Assembly (NCBI GenBank): GCA_036877525.1
Contig: JAZGTH010000065.1
Location: 7,165,001-7,229,000 of the forward strand
DNA length: 64,000 nucleotides
Origin: Chromobotia macracanthus
Taxonomy: Eukaryota; Chordata; Actinopteri; Cypriniformes; Botiidae
Reading direction: 5' to 3'
The stretch's first letter is position 1. Every line of letters begins with the position of its first letter. The position numbers and the translations under genes are program-made. The notes beneath the pieces were generated by a model. The model made no database searches and had not been told where the DNA came from. It was given only the letters and a program-made list of their open reading frames with translations. Positions 37,301 to 52,300 of the stretch are shown here, piece by piece.

Positions 37301-40300
37301 ACACAAAGATGTATGTAACTTTTGAAAGAGGGAGACCTTTTAAGAGTGATGTACTGTATGATTTGATTTTCATGACTGTTACTCACTCAAAATGGAGAAG
37401 TTTGAGAATTGAATTGCATGTGTACAGCCCTGAAATGGCTGAAGAGAGTGCATTGTGCACCTTTTTGCCTTTGTGGTACAACATTAAGTGTTACATTTAT
37501 ATAGTGCTAATAGCATATGCATGGCACACTGCAAAAAATAGCACATGCATATCTCATTGAATATTATAAATATAAATATTACTTATTACAAGCTAGAGGT
37601 AATTATATGTTTCATATAAATGATCAGTTGTGGGTTAGATTCCCAGGGACACACGTACTAATATGTACAGATTGAATGCACTGTAAGTTACTTTGGATAA
37701 AATCGTCTGCAAAGTGTGTAAATGTAACAGGAAAAGTGTTATGCTGTGGATGCTCTGTACAGGCTCAGAGCCAGAAGAAATGTGTGATAAATGTTTGCTG
37801 CATGAGTTTTAAATCAAGTGTACTCTGTGCCAGCACAAAGAAAATGGAAGCCATTTTACTGTTTTCAGAGTCATCACTTTTATTATATTGATCTTGTGCC
37901 AGATTTTGAGGAAAGTCACAGAACTCCAGAGGCCTGTCAGTATTTCATGACCATTCAGGAGGGAGGCCTTATTAAAAGCCTTTTATTTCAGAAACTTTAA
38001 ACTTAAATAGAATAGGAATAAAAGACATTATGAAAAAATGATGTTGGCAGATTCTTTACCAGCTGGGATTGCTGTACTTCATGTTATAACAGATATTCCC
38101 TTCATTTTCTTTATCCATTGTCCAGTTTAGTAATTTAACTTTAGTAACTTTACCTGCTTTAATCTAAAAGCAATATACCCTGTCAACCACATTGACGTAT
38201 TAGCTTTTACTAATATGTCTTGTGCTGGACAGGTTTGCTGTCTGTCCAGGCAGAAAATCAATAGTGCCTCAAAAAGCCTTGTGGTGCTTGATAGCGATCA
38301 TAGCCGATGGTTTGGTTGGTGAGGGCCAGAGCTGGGTTCTACCATGTTCTTTTCAATTTAGAATTTGCCCAGTTGCCTTTTAGTTTGCTCGTTGTCTGCA
38401 TTTTTACTATTGATTTTTTCTTCACTGAGAGCAATTGGGCACATTTTTATTGCTCAGCACACCTTGCTCTAATCGGGTACTTTAATCGTAAGAGTGGCTA
38501 AAGAAGTAAAAATGACAGAAGTTATTAGCTTTGTTTAAGGAGTGTTTTATGTATGAAAACAGCTTTTGATATTGGCATTTGGAAAATAACTTATTAAATA
38601 AGAGCTCTGTATACAATCCCTAATAGTTCTCAGTAGCAAGTGCAATGTTAATTTCTCTTAAAAACTGCTCTGTTCTCTTGCAGCTCAGTGGGGTTGGCCA
38701 AAGCAGCTTTGGAAGCCATCAATGGGTTCAACTTGTTTGGAAATCAGGTACTTCTCATTATGCTCATATATGGGATCTTCTTGAAAGAATAATTCACATA
38801 TTCACACAAAATGTCTTTTTGTAGACTCATTCAAGCTGTTTTTGTCATGGAACAAAAAAGGACAAAACTGTGTAAATGATGACTGAATCTTCATTTTTGG
38901 GTGAACTGTCCCTTTAATAACTGATCACCATCTCTTTGTATCTGGTGCCTTTTGAGAAACTGTGTGTTATGTCCATAATTGAAGATTATTAGTGGTTCAA
39001 TACACCCAAAGCACAATGTGTTCTAACAGCTCTCTTCATCTCTCTAGTAACAACTGAAGTCTTTCTGGATAATGTGTCTGCTCTTGCACAGTGATCTAAT
39101 TCCTTGCATAAATTTGTTAATGGGAAGTGGGAGCAGAAAACAAAGCGATCAAGATGATTGCATTAGATTGTGTTTGAGCTTCCATTTTGTCAGATTTCCA
39201 ACTTTGATCTATGGTGGACACATCATTTTTTTATATGATTTTGCTGTTCTTTTCTTTTGAAACAGTCATTAGTGGGATTAATTTGTTTTGGTGTTGAGGG
39301 GAAAGTCAAGATGGCAGTGGGCCACATCCATTATATTTGGTAATGGACCGGAAAAGTGATAAAATCCTCTAAGCGCATCCTTTTGGAAGAATCAACCCCC
39401 CACCGCCTGATTTCTGAAAAGATGAAGGCTCTTCAGTACCTGGAATGTTAACTTGACTGGTCACCTTGGTTGTTTGTCTGCTGTTTAGCAAAAGGACAAG
39501 CTGGAGGATTCAGAAAAATGCTGTGGTGATTTGTACCTTCGCAGTTTTATTGACCTTTTTCTCTTTCTCCCTAATGTGGCTCTCTGTGTTTTATCATTAG
39601 ATAAAAACATGGTGTGGTGTATGAAATGACTTTATATAAGCTATTCTGGTAGATACTGTTGAATTAATTGAGAACTCAAATGGCTGCTTTTGCTATGTGT
39701 CTCTCAGCTGGATGAAAGGCGTGCTGTGTCATCACGTGTTATGTTATTAACGATGCCGTTCATGCTCCATTTCCTCAGCTAACTCTCAGCGTGGACCGTC
39801 GATCCAGCGCTTTCATGTGTTTCTCTGCCACGCGAGCTGTCAGACCACCGTTAGCACTGAAACAAAGCTGGTGGATCTCCATATGTTACAATTGTTGTTC
39901 TTTTTCCAAAGTTTTAATTAAAGTAGTTGTATCAGAAATTATACACTGTATGGCCAAAATGTTACTCCTCTTTCTAATTAACCAGTTTGGCTGTTTCAAC
40001 TAATGCTAAAATTGGCTTGTTACCAAAGAAATTGGTGATGTCATAGGATGCACCAATAAAATGGTGTGAGTTTTTGGCCATGCAATGTATGTACCAGTTT
40101 TATGTGATCATGCTTAGATTCATTTAGTCCAAAAAGTGTCTTTACATTTAACAAAGTCATCGCTTATCTCCGTTGGTTCTAATTATCTCAGTCTACATAT
40201 CACTCACATGCCTCCTATTCTCTTCTTCACAGAAATTTACATTACAGTCCCTCTCAGCATGTAAATTGTTGGTTCAGGAGCATGTATATGCATTTAGGTT

Positions 40301-43300
40301 CTTTGTCAGCTTCTCTAGATAATCTAAAGGTGCCTCAAAATGGAGTGTCTTGTATAATCAGCCTAGACACATAATACAAGTAAAACGGAAAATGTGCTCT
40401 TAGTCGAAATGGAGAGGTGTGAGATGAATGTAAACGAAATAGTCAAGCGATGGGTTGTTCTGATTGGATGGCCCTAGATGACTAGGAAGCAGCATCAAAA
40501 AATATTGCAATTGTTTTGTAACACTGCGGGGTGTAAAAACAAGGCTTTCTCGATGCTTTTAAAAAGAGTGAGGAGGTGTCAGGTGCTACATTGGCCTCTT
40601 ACAGAAAGCTGTTTTTGTCATAGCTGTTGTTCAGATTTTTTTGTTTTGTTTTCACTTGTTCTTTTAGGACTGTATTTCTCAGTCAATGTGTCTGTATGAC
40701 AGAAGAGGAAAAGTGTTGGCGTGTGGCAATCATTGTTTTGTCTGTTTTGACTGGTGCTGAGTACAGTAGATTGTGAATGCCCTATAGGGATGTGGAGGTT
40801 GGTGGAATTGTGGGAATTAATGTTTTTAAGAAGTGTGTGACCAGACACACAAACACACACTGGCCCAAAACGGTCACATAAGCTTGCTGATTTTTAGCAA
40901 ATGCTGGGCCTCAGGAGCTTGTGTGTTTGTGAAAAGGAGGGCTTTGATTTTAGATCACCCAATGCACGACTGACTTCAGATAAGATTGGAGCATAAAATC
41001 TTAAAGGTCAAAGCAAATGCATTATTTCACTGTGAAAATTCCTTAAACTCCATTATTACCTGTTACAGACACTGTTGTATTTAACCCATCAGGAGGTGGT
41101 GACAAGATGACAAATGTAATGTTTGTTTATGATGATTGTTTACTTCTGGCCTGCAGGGATGCTCCTGGTCAGTCATTTTTGTGGATCTGGATGCTCATAA
41201 CAGAAACAGACAGACTATGTGCTCTCTGTTGCCAAGGGAGTCTCGTTCCCATGTGAGTTCTGTTGCCTACTGTGCATAAAAAAACTGCTGATCCTTAAAT
41301 GATTCATATTATACGTTTTTATATATTTTATCTGAAGGTTCACTTATAATGTTAATCAGTGTTTCTTACTTAAAAATACTTATTGTATGTGAAGTTTTAC
41401 CCTCACTCTGAATTCTAGAATCAAATAACCTGTTTGGTCCAGTATAGCTGCTGCTGCCCCATCCTTTAATAATAGCTTCTTTGTAAAACCTATATTACAC
41501 TGATGAGTCACAAAACAATCCACAATAAGATGTGTCACACAGACTGTTAAGTTCAGACTGACGTAATCATGGACCTTGTTAAAAATAAATGTTAGCAGTT
41601 ATTTCTAATGCATTCAATGCAGTGCAAGGTGCTACCAGAAACAGCACGTTCATGGACATTCTCCATATTTTATTATTATCATTAGTGATACAACTGAATA
41701 TAGTATCTTGGTTTTCTGGTGCTGACACATAATTGTATCTGTTCTACTGTCTCTTTTTACTATTATATTGCTAAACCAAATAGCTGATTTTGCATTTCAC
41801 TTTTAACCAATAGTTTATTTTCAAAGTAAATAGATGTACTATTTTCATAGTACATGAAACACATTTATCCCACAGAGAAATTTCCTTTTTTTTATACGAC
41901 CCCTTTAATGGCATCTAAAGGAAAGATATAACAGCACATGTACCGTATCCATCAACTCGCAACTCGTCCCTGCCGCCCTTTGCGATGCGCATTAGCAATG
42001 CATAGGCCCCATTCTTTGTGCTAATTCAAATGGGGAACAAAGTGGTTTCAGCCAAAGTGCAGTTAAATTACTTTAATTAGACCATATTAAAGGAGTGCAT
42101 TATGCAGAAATGTTCCTCTGTAAGTTGAGTGAGGAGGTGAGGCTGTTTGATTTCATGGCTTGAAGTGTACAGCCTTATGTATCTCATGTATTAAAGCCTC
42201 TTGATGTCTCTGACTAATGCATTATTAAAGCTTCAGAGGCAAATGCAGAAAAATAGGCCATTCTCTGAAAGAGAGTGGTCACTTAACCCTGGGTTCCCTC
42301 AATATTTCTTGACGGAAGATGAATTCAGTAGAGGAACAGCGCGTAGGCTGATGTCTGTCTGCTAACACAAGCACTGTTTTTCATGTAGAACACAGATTCT
42401 GCCCTCCTGCCCTGCATCAGCTACCCGGCCTTCGCTGTGGACGATGATGCTCTGTATTCCCAAACTCTGGACAAGATTGTCCGCAAGCTGAAGGGCAAGT
42501 ACGGCTTCAAGCGCTTCTTACGGGACGGCTACAGAACAGCCAATGAAGACAAGAACCGCAGGCACTACAAACCTGCAGAGATGAAGGTTAGTGTGGTTAA
42601 CATATCAGAAGGTGGAAAAATAGTATTAAAAGAAGAGTCATATGAATAGAGCTTTCATCAGGTACATTTTCCAGCATATCTTGGATAAGTTATGACTAGC
42701 CTCAGGTTTAGCCCTATCATTTGAGAAACTTGAGAGATTTTTGCTATATAGGTTAGCAACAGATCTTATTAATGGCACTCTTTGTATGCATCTTTTAATC
42801 TGGTGCAGATTTACTTATCTGTCTCTCAGGAGAATGCGAGGGCTGTGGGTAAAGTAAATCCCATTTGATTGAGTTGAACCGAGAGGATATTAACTCCAGA
42901 ATTAGCCCGGGAACATGCTGCGCCTGATTCTGAAATCTGAAAGGGAAGTGTTTAACCCACAGCAAATCATCACATCAGCTACAGGAGCTGACCTCCCACA
43001 GTAAACAAGCTCAAACATAGCAAGAAAAACAGAAAGAAAGATGAAAAGGAACCTTACTGGGGCGAATGCTCACATGGGCATTGCATTCACCCTGTAAATA
43101 CACGACCAGTCAAAAGTTCAGGACCACTTGACTGAAATGGTCTTAAAAACGTATTTTTATCTGAAACATATCATGAAATGTTTGCAATTATAGACATAAT
43201 ACAAAAATATTGTGGGACATTAATATGCAAATTTGAACATAATGTGGGATTACTGTCTAATACTGTTACTGTACCTTGGTAATGTCACAGTGTTTTTGTA

Positions 43301-46300
43301 TGGTTCTTAGGCCCCTTCTTGTAAAGGCAGACCAGACCCCTTTCCTTGATTCATTTCTGTGTACATTACAACTGCCTGTAAATTATCTTCTAGATATCCT
43401 CATGTTTTAGCCTATCGTACTCAGACAGATACAAGCTCTTCTGTATGATTGCTGTTTCCATTCTATCGGACCCATAACTAAGTTATGATAGTAGGGGCTT
43501 TGAAGCCTGGATGTCTTATAGTGGCTAAATGTGCTCTGGTTAATGTCGCTTTACTAAGTAATTGTGGTAACTGATGCCACAGACCCATGTGTCTACTTTA
43601 GTTTACTGTGTGAGTAGAGCTCAGTATCTGTTCTTTCCCACGCAAGAAACATTTATTTAATCTGTTTGCCCTATAAAACCCTCCGCCCCATCTTTATCTC
43701 TCTCACTGTATTTCTCTGTGTGGTTATAAAAAGTGTTATATTAAGGAGAAAAAGACTTGAGGTCTGCCTAAGCAGTGTTAAGAAATCAAGACTCTTTGCA
43801 GTCCTGAAAAATGATCCTCTGCATCAAATTTGATTTCGATGGTCCCTTTAGTTAGAAAGTGGATTAATTTAGTTATTTTCTCATAAGTTTTAAAAGATGG
43901 CTTCAAGTACCCCCATTTTTGTCCTGAAACGGCTTCTGTAAGATATGCCAATGATGCGAGACCAGTCCAATTAACAGCCTTTATTTCATTACATCCTAAT
44001 CTCTTACTTTTATCTGCTAATGCCACGGTGATTGTCTGCTGAGATTGCCAGCAGAGATAGAGAAGTCTTAATTACATTTGGGTAAGGTTGAGAAACATTT
44101 TGTTCCCCGTCAGCCATCAAAGTGTGGTTTATATTTTGTAGCTCTTAAGCAGCTCACAAGATTTCTCCTTCTGAAGACAAATCATTTGAATTGAGGTTGT
44201 TGTGTAATTGGCACCAATGAAAGAGGATCACCGAATTGTATTACGAGTGTTTCATGGTATGAATAACCAGAATAGTGTGAATGTATGAGCTTATAGACTT
44301 TATTAGTTTAATTGCAACCTGAAAAATGGGTTGCTAAACGCAATGTGATTGCATATTATGAAACAACATCAGAAGGTACCACAGGCACAAATAGACCCAC
44401 ACAAAATGGTTTGTGCTCATCCACATTTGTTTGGCGTGATGTTAATAATACATGTTTCATATGTTACATGATGGATTACTCCCTTCATTCACAATCTGCC
44501 CACACATGTACATTGTAGCCTTCATTTTAAATATCTGCTGGAGAAGACAAGCTTTCTATGTTTATACAGAGCTTCAGTAAGCACTGAAACATCATTGCCT
44601 TTTTACATTTTAAATGAATGCGATGAAACAAGCTACTGTCATATAATTTGAATTAATCAGTGCTTTTTCACACTCACAAACTATCTCTACATCTGAGTTG
44701 ATTTTAATTTTAAACCTAAGTGATTCATGACCCAGCTTGGGGAAAGGGAGACAGAGCACTCTGACTTTTTAATAGAGTTTCTGCTTGGCTGCTGTACTGA
44801 TACTTTATTTCAACATAATTGTTTTCTGTTTTCCTGAACTGTCGTAAATGGAAAACAGAGGTTGTTTGGCATTTCCTCTCAGTGGCATGAAGGGCTTCCA
44901 TTTTATATATGTGCTTTTGGCTGAAGGTAATGTATTGCTTAGTCAGTCAAGTTAGGGGCTATGTGGAACTTGTGATTTACTAATCATTTTAAAATGTAGT
45001 TTTTAGCCAGTTTCAGTCGAGAGGTGATAATGGAATTCACAAAAGCTGAAAAAGTCATTCACAGTGGTCATTTTCTACCTTTATATGACGTGGTTCTCAA
45101 ACTATAGTATGCATACAACTTGTGGTATACAGAGACCTCCCGTGGATCTTAAATGAACCTGTCAAGGGACTGATGATGGTCTTACAGCACCATGATTTCA
45201 CATAACTCCAGGAATATTGATATTAATCAAAATACAGCATTATGTGCATGTATATTACAGTACTTGAATACAGTACTGCTTGAATGTTTATGTAATGACT
45301 CTTAATGTATACTAGGTCTAATTCTCTGCCCTTCAATTTTTTTCAGCTGTTTGATGGGATTGAGTGCGAGTTTCCTATGTTTTTCATCTATATGATGATT
45401 GATGGTATGATTTATGGATTTTTATTTGTAGGCTCTCTTTTATGATTCATATATATTATGCATTTAAGTCTATGTGTTTGCATATCAATACTGGGCTTGA
45501 CAAAGCTCTCATCTTTGAGAGCAGTAAAGCATGTTGCTCGGAATGTGGTTTTTGTGACCTCCTTTTTATTCACCTTTTATTCAGGTGTGTTTAGAGGAAA
45601 TCACGTTCAAGTCAAAGAGTACCAGGAACTGCTAGAAGCTGTCATTTTTCAGTCCTTTGAGGGTAAGACGTGGACACGCACACAAGAACCATCTTTTTGG
45701 GCTGTCAAAGCTCGTCATGTGATGCATGCCAGCCAGTATCCTCCAGCCCCTGCCGATGACTGTTATTTTCCCATTACTCTTTATTAAAGTGGCCCTTCCA
45801 CATTCATCTCCCCTTACTGTGTGTGATTTCCTCGAATGGGTCTCACTCAAGTGCACAACAGCAGAAATACTCATTATTTAAACAGACCAGAACATGTCTA
45901 TTCCCCACAGATGAAAACAGCTCTCATGCTTTCTGACAGTCCTTGAGATCGCCACTCTTCAGAAGTACCAACACAATAAGCAACTTAACTAGTTCATCTC
46001 TTTTCATGTACTTGCTGTGAGCCTCAGCAATACAGAAAATGGCTTTTCTCTATTGAGTGTGTTAGAAAAAGTTTGGATACAGTACCAAGATTTCTTTTGT
46101 TGTTGGGTATATTGTGCTTTCTGCATTCTTTAGTCAGTCTGTTTTTACAGCAGTTTCCTCACTTTCATGCACTAATAGTGATATGGTGCTCCTGTAACTG
46201 GTAGAGCAGTGCATTAGTAGTGCAAAGGTTGTGGGTTCGATTCCTAGGGAACACAAGTACTGATAAAATGTGTACCTTGAATACACTGCAAGTTGTTTTG

Positions 46301-49300
46301 AATAAAAGCACCTGCCAAATGAATAAATGTAAAATGTAAATTATATTAGTGACTAACAGTTAGTGAAAGTTTGACTCATTTCTGCAAATTAGTTTTTCAA
46401 ACAGTTCAAAAACTGATTCAACTGATTATAAATGCACCTCACACCACAGAACCATTTCACACAGATACACAAGACACCACCGAATCGTATCAAATTTGAT
46501 TCTCCGCAGGCCACGCCGTTATTCCCAAGTACTATTATGTTCCAGCTGACTTTGTGGAGGCTGAACAGAAAAAGCACGGCAGCCAGAAGCGCTTCCCCAG
46601 CAACTCGGGCCGTGATGGCATGCTGTTCCTCTGGGGACAGGCTCTCTATAACATCGCTAAGCTGCTGGGTGAGTATCAGATCTGCTCCATCCACACTTGC
46701 TTAGCCCAGGGGTCGAGGGTGCTTCAATTTACACAGACGCACACTTAAAGTGTTTACAGAGATATTCTTTTATTTATTCATGTAGAAACTTTGTCATTTG
46801 CTCATATTCCTCCAGTCTGCTCAAAAGGAAAGAAAGCCATGTGTATAGACCACTGGAGTCTCTCTGAGAACAGCGGAGGAGGTGGTTTATACAGCTCAGT
46901 TATTGACAAACAGAGATGTAGAGCTATTGATTAATAGCAGAAATATGTTGCCGTGATTGTTTGCGATCAGTGCCATAAGTGGAGTAGTTCATCCAAAACT
47001 TAATCCAAAATAAAAATTATTTACTCACCTTCATGTTATGGTATAAGACCAGCATATCAGGGTTTTTTTTTATGTTTTTGCAATGTTAGAAGCATTTAAT
47101 TAAATAAAATAGAAGCAATAAATGAAATAAAAAACAGAATTCTTGCGTTCTATAAAATAAACAACCCATTTTACTTTTTAGTCTTTTAAGAGCTATAACA
47201 TTTGCTATAATATTTAGTCTTTTTAATAGCTATAATTTGGTCACCGTTACTGGCACTCACACTGTGTTATGAGAGTATTGAGCTTGTGTTTGATTCCAGT
47301 CTGTAAAAGTCCAGCATTATACTATAGTTGAAAGCAAAGGATGACTTAATTTTTAGTTTGTGAACTATCTCTTAACTTTCTTTTTTAACTAGTCCCTTTT
47401 AATGTGTTTTCAGCATTGTTACAGCGCATCCACATTGATTAATATTGTGGGCAGTATATGCACTGCAGTAAACCAGACTGGCAGACATTAGCATTCTATG
47501 GAAAGAGCTTGTTTTTTTTTAAATAATTGTTTTTAAAGAAAGAATGCAGGTTGAAAATAAACAGGTTAGACAAAGTTCTGCTGCACATTTTAAAGAGACT
47601 AGCTTTAAACTCACGTGAACCAAAAGAACAGTAATTTATCGCTGTTCTTAAGCCCTGTTCTGTGTTTGTTGTGTTCAGTGGATGATTTGATCAGCCCAAA
47701 GGACATCGATCCCATCCATCGCTATGTGCCACGGCAGGATCAGAGGAACGTCAGTATGCGCTACTCCAATCTGGTAAGCTGCACTGTGCAGCTCTCTTCA
47801 GTCAACTGCATGAATACTAAAAATACATCAAGCAAACCTACACACAAATGGAAGGCTTGTGCCTCTGTTTAGTCTGTCTCAAAGCCACATTTATAATTTG
47901 CAGCAGGGATTAGCAGAAGTCCAAACTCCCCAGCTAATTCTTTTCTTTGTAAATCTGTTAGTTTTCAAAGGCAGACCACAGTGTTGCTGATAAGAGAAAC
48001 CTACAAACACCTGCTGTTTTACCTAGCACAGAGCTCTCTCATATGTCTCAGTCTGCAGTATCTCTTTAATACAGCATCTGCTTATTCTAGTTTTACTCTA
48101 GGTCTGTTAGATTTGACTTGTCATGAGATATTTAATGTTGAATAATAGCTGATATTGGAGCTATTAGGAACATCACTTCCTGAGAACAAAGATCTGATGC
48201 TTCTGTTGTAGCATTCACAGAGATTCACACATGCAATGAATGCTAAAGAACAGAGATTACAGCTAGGCAAAAGAGATAAAAAAATATATATCCCAATGCT
48301 TCACCGTTTGGATGCTGTATATCTTAATATTTACTGTATGTATTTGCTAAGAAATGGCTTAAAAAAGATTTGAAGCTGGTCATGCACATCTTTTTTCACA
48401 CTAAATAACCAATTAAAATCAATAGCTTAAAAAACACAGGGTCAATATGTTTATTTAAGGATTGTTCCGCTTAATAAAAAAAAAATCCATGTTGGAGGTA
48501 TCGACATTTCAAGACTGATCCACCCATCCATAATGAATCCACAGATTCAGATGGTCAAATTTAAAGTGTGTTAAAATCATTGCGATATTTACAGTTTTAC
48601 TTAATTTCATATTGCCAGCAAGGTCATTGCAAATATATGTCCATGAATATACAGTAGATCTCCCAGCTGTAGTAGGAGCAATTTCACTGGGAGCACGAGT
48701 CAGTCTGATGAGAGTAATGAGAGGTGGTAACAGGCAGGCAGTTGTTTTATTCATGAGTGTTGCATGGTTGCATGGGACACTGGGGGGTGCCCTGCTGCTG
48801 TAAAGGAGGGCGCTGCATATTGCACAATAATGCGTGGCACACCTGTCTTTTTGGTTTTGCATCAAAGGTGCACTTACTAAAGGGCACGTGGCCTCTGTTA
48901 GCATAGTGTGCAAATGTGACTGTGTGTGTTAGTGGATAGATGCAGCCATATGAAGTATCAGTTTAGGTTTGTTTATATATTGCTGCCTGTCTTTGAGCAT
49001 CTTTGTGCAATATTTATGAGTACTCATGCAGTACATGATTGAATAAGATTGCCAGTTTGTGTTTGTGTGTAAGATGTAGTTGTATTTGGTCCTATAAAGA
49101 TAATTTAAAAAGTTAACATTATTTCATTGTTTAATCACTCTAATATTGTTCCTAAACCTGTTATTAAATAAGAGAGAATTTGGAAGAATTTTAATGAAGC
49201 TCCTTCATGTAGACAAAATCTCTCAAGCCCCATAAAGGCAAAGAAAAACAAACACCTTAAAAGTACTCCAGGACTTAGTAAATAATTACCTGAATTTGGA

Positions 49301-52300
49301 TTTTGTCTTACACAAAACTATCTTATGATTTAAGAAGGCTTGGAATATGTACCTGAAAATTCTTCAAAATTCTGTATCCATGCAAAAGTAACAGCATGCA
49401 GGTTTGGAACATTCTGATGGGTAAACAATGACAGGTTTTTCTGTTTATTTAGTCATGCCCATATCCACAATTTCTCTCGGTTGTGCTGGCAGATCTTCAT
49501 TCTGAACCATGTCCTTACTTAGAGATTAGACAGGCCTTTTCTCCTGATTGATGGATGTACCCTGTTACAACAAAGCACAGATGGAGCTCCGTTTAAATTT
49601 AGAAACGATTGTTCAGCAGAGCAGCCAAGGTGCAGGAAGCAGACACATCTTTTAAACACTGCGAACAGCTTCTGAAATGCTTTTCTTGCTCACACACACA
49701 AGCTCGGGGGAAGAGGCCTTTTTGCAGTTACTTCGCAGAAGCTATAGTACTTTGATTCATATTTAATTTGATGCATTAGGACAAATGTATTCCAACAAAA
49801 CACCGCCCCATTGTTTTTGTTGGCTGTGCCCAGTGACTGTGTCTTTCACTGTGAAAACAGAAGATCTTGCTGCTGTATTACTTATACTGAGTGATTGTTC
49901 AGGGTTTGAGTGCAGAGCTGTGGGGATTGGACGCTAAGTGCATTTAACTCGTTCCACATGAAATCTCCTGTCTGTGTGTCTCTCTCTGGGCTGAGTCACA
50001 TCAAAACACCCTGAGGGACTGAGAACACACCATAAATGAAGTCTTTGCAAGCAGTAAGGACAGATCAGGGGCTGTATGGCATGTGACATGGAGATGTCAC
50101 AGGAATCTGTGTAGGGGGACATGACAGAATGCACATACTTGGGCAGATAATTAAAAGCCCCTTTAGATATGTAGATGTTTACCCACATATTCTGCCTTTG
50201 ATGGGAACTAATTTGCCTGGAACTTGTTGAGGTTTCTGTTCAGGGTTCAAGCAGTGTGTGTACTTAATTATATTTACTGAAAAAATGCAGAAGTTTTTCT
50301 GTTAGGCTTATGTTTAGGGTGTGGGTCAGGGTTTCAATTTCAGCATTTTAACTGGCTGTGGATAAAAACAATAGTCCATTGAATGCTATTATTCTGTCTG
50401 AGAGGTCCTTAATATATCTTATGTGTGTGTGTGAGAGACAGAGAGAGAGACAGAGAGAGAGACAGAGAGAGAGACAGAGAGAGAGACAGAGAGAGAGACA
50501 GAGAGAGAGACAGAGAGAGAGACAGAGAGAGAGACAGAGAGAGAGACAGAGAGAGAGACAGAGAGAGAGACAGAGAGAGAGACAGAGAGAGAGAGAGATG
50601 ATGTGAGCACTGAGCCTTGAAAAGGTTAATAGAAAATTTCCAGTGGCCGTCACACTACACATATACACACACCCAGCAGTTTTCCAAAAGCACCTCAGTT
50701 GTCCACCTCCGTCGTGAGAGATACAAACAAAGCACTTCAGAGTGCAAGAGTGAGAAAGAGATAGCATGATGATGAGCTGAAAATATTAAAGAGAAAGAAA
50801 GAGGCTGCGTGTTTGAGCAGACAGCAAAGGGATTGTGCACTGATGACTCTACAGTAACGTATTTGTTGATGGAGCTAAAAGTCATTTCTCAAAAGTCTGC
50901 GGGGTAGAGAGAGATGTGTTGGAAGTTTATCTCTGACAGCCAGCAGAGGTGATGAATACAGCAAGATATCCCTCATGTGTCACTCAATCAGTTATTATAC
51001 CTCTAGACTTATAGTATGGGGATCCAAATCCAGTGTTGCTCCGTTGCCTTAATGCTTTTGACTGGAAGAATATCGTAGCACTGTTTCTTGTCATCTATGG
51101 TAAATAACACTGATAGAGCATTGTTTGAACAATTGGTTAGTTTGTCAAGATCTGTGATTATGATTCCCAAAGTAGGTCTGTTTATGGGAAATGCACAGAG
51201 ACTTTTATCTGTTTGGTTGTGCCTTCCCTGTTAAACTATAAGGTAATGTAGTCATTTATCTCTCCTATCCTTAACAGTAATCTTTTTGAATTTGTTGGGT
51301 GCATGTAGAATACTTTTTCTTTCTCAGAAACTGTTCTTGTTTAGTTTAGAACAGGTGACATCTGTTCCTAACAATTCCCAGCGGTTGTCTGTGTGGCAGG
51401 GCATGTGTTTGTGTGCTAATGTGGGTGCGCAAGGCAGGACATGCGTGATCCTCTCTGATTGGTCCTCCCACACTGCCAAATGGCCTGTGTTTACTGAACG
51501 AATGTTGTTATGCTCCTGCAGTTCTTCCCAGAGAGGACAGTGATGCCTAGAAGTGCTTAATTTCCTGCAATGTCTTTAGCTTACTACAAAAATAAAATGC
51601 TTGACATTTTGAAAGCAGTAGATATCAGAGTTGGAGTCAGGACCTGATTCTCCCAGAACAATAGGCTCTCTAAGACCTAGACCAATATCAGATCCCTTAA
51701 AACCCAGACCAAGATTAATACCTTAAAACCGAGATCAAGACTACTGTAGATTCCTCAAGGCACAGGTCCAGTGTATGATCTATTAGATCTGTTCAGAAAA
51801 CAGATGAAAGCGAGAGCCACTTTGTACAGAGACATAGAGAAGTACCTCTGACCTTAATAGCTTTTATTTAATAGTTCATTTAGTAATGATTGCAAGGTAA
51901 GGACAGTGTCGCACACGGGTTACTGTAGTTCTGCATCACCTTCACCCATATAACCCATATAAAGGCATAGTGTACTAACAAGAGCTGGAAACACACAGTT
52001 CTGCGCAGGCTTTCTTACAGAGCAGGTCTACAGGTTTTAGTGATCAGTCTGCTTATCTTCTCTCACTCCACACACTGGATCTTTATGAAAGTTACATTAC
52101 TTACAAAACCACTGGCAAGCACCAAACTCCAGAGGCTTTCACCTGCCTCAGTTTAATATAAATTGATTTTCTTCTTTTTGTCATAAGAATATAATATATC
52201 TGTGGTCCATCCAGAGAGAATTCACAGCAAGCCATAGTTCACAATTACACTCCAACCTTCTCCAAAGTCCAATCCCCAACCTTTTCAATTTCTTTAAGGT

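Larger units (their letters stand above)
38748..41156 (+). other. phkb: phkb intron 9
   Basis: It contains a fragment of the GTTCACCC-ended miniature element (38784-38916) and a Tc1-like miniature element (39942-40092). No coding sequence is seen. Confidence 0.65.
42587..45346 (+). other. phkb: phkb intron 11
   Basis: It contains a Tc1-like fragment (43101-43250) and a piece of an hAT-like repeat (45092-45190). Otherwise nothing is recognised. Confidence 0.6.

Noticed and set aside
46228..46240. tRNA gene suggested by GGTTCGATTCC
   Set aside because: It is the B box of a SINE; no cloverleaf with paired acceptor stem can be drawn and a LINE-type tail follows.
50358..50767. Long open frames of Arg-Glu-Arg-Gln or Ser-Leu-Cys-Leu repeats on both strands
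   Set aside because: They are produced by the 12-bp minisatellite, whose unit is a multiple of three without stops. There is no homology, no splice context, and the frames are intronic.
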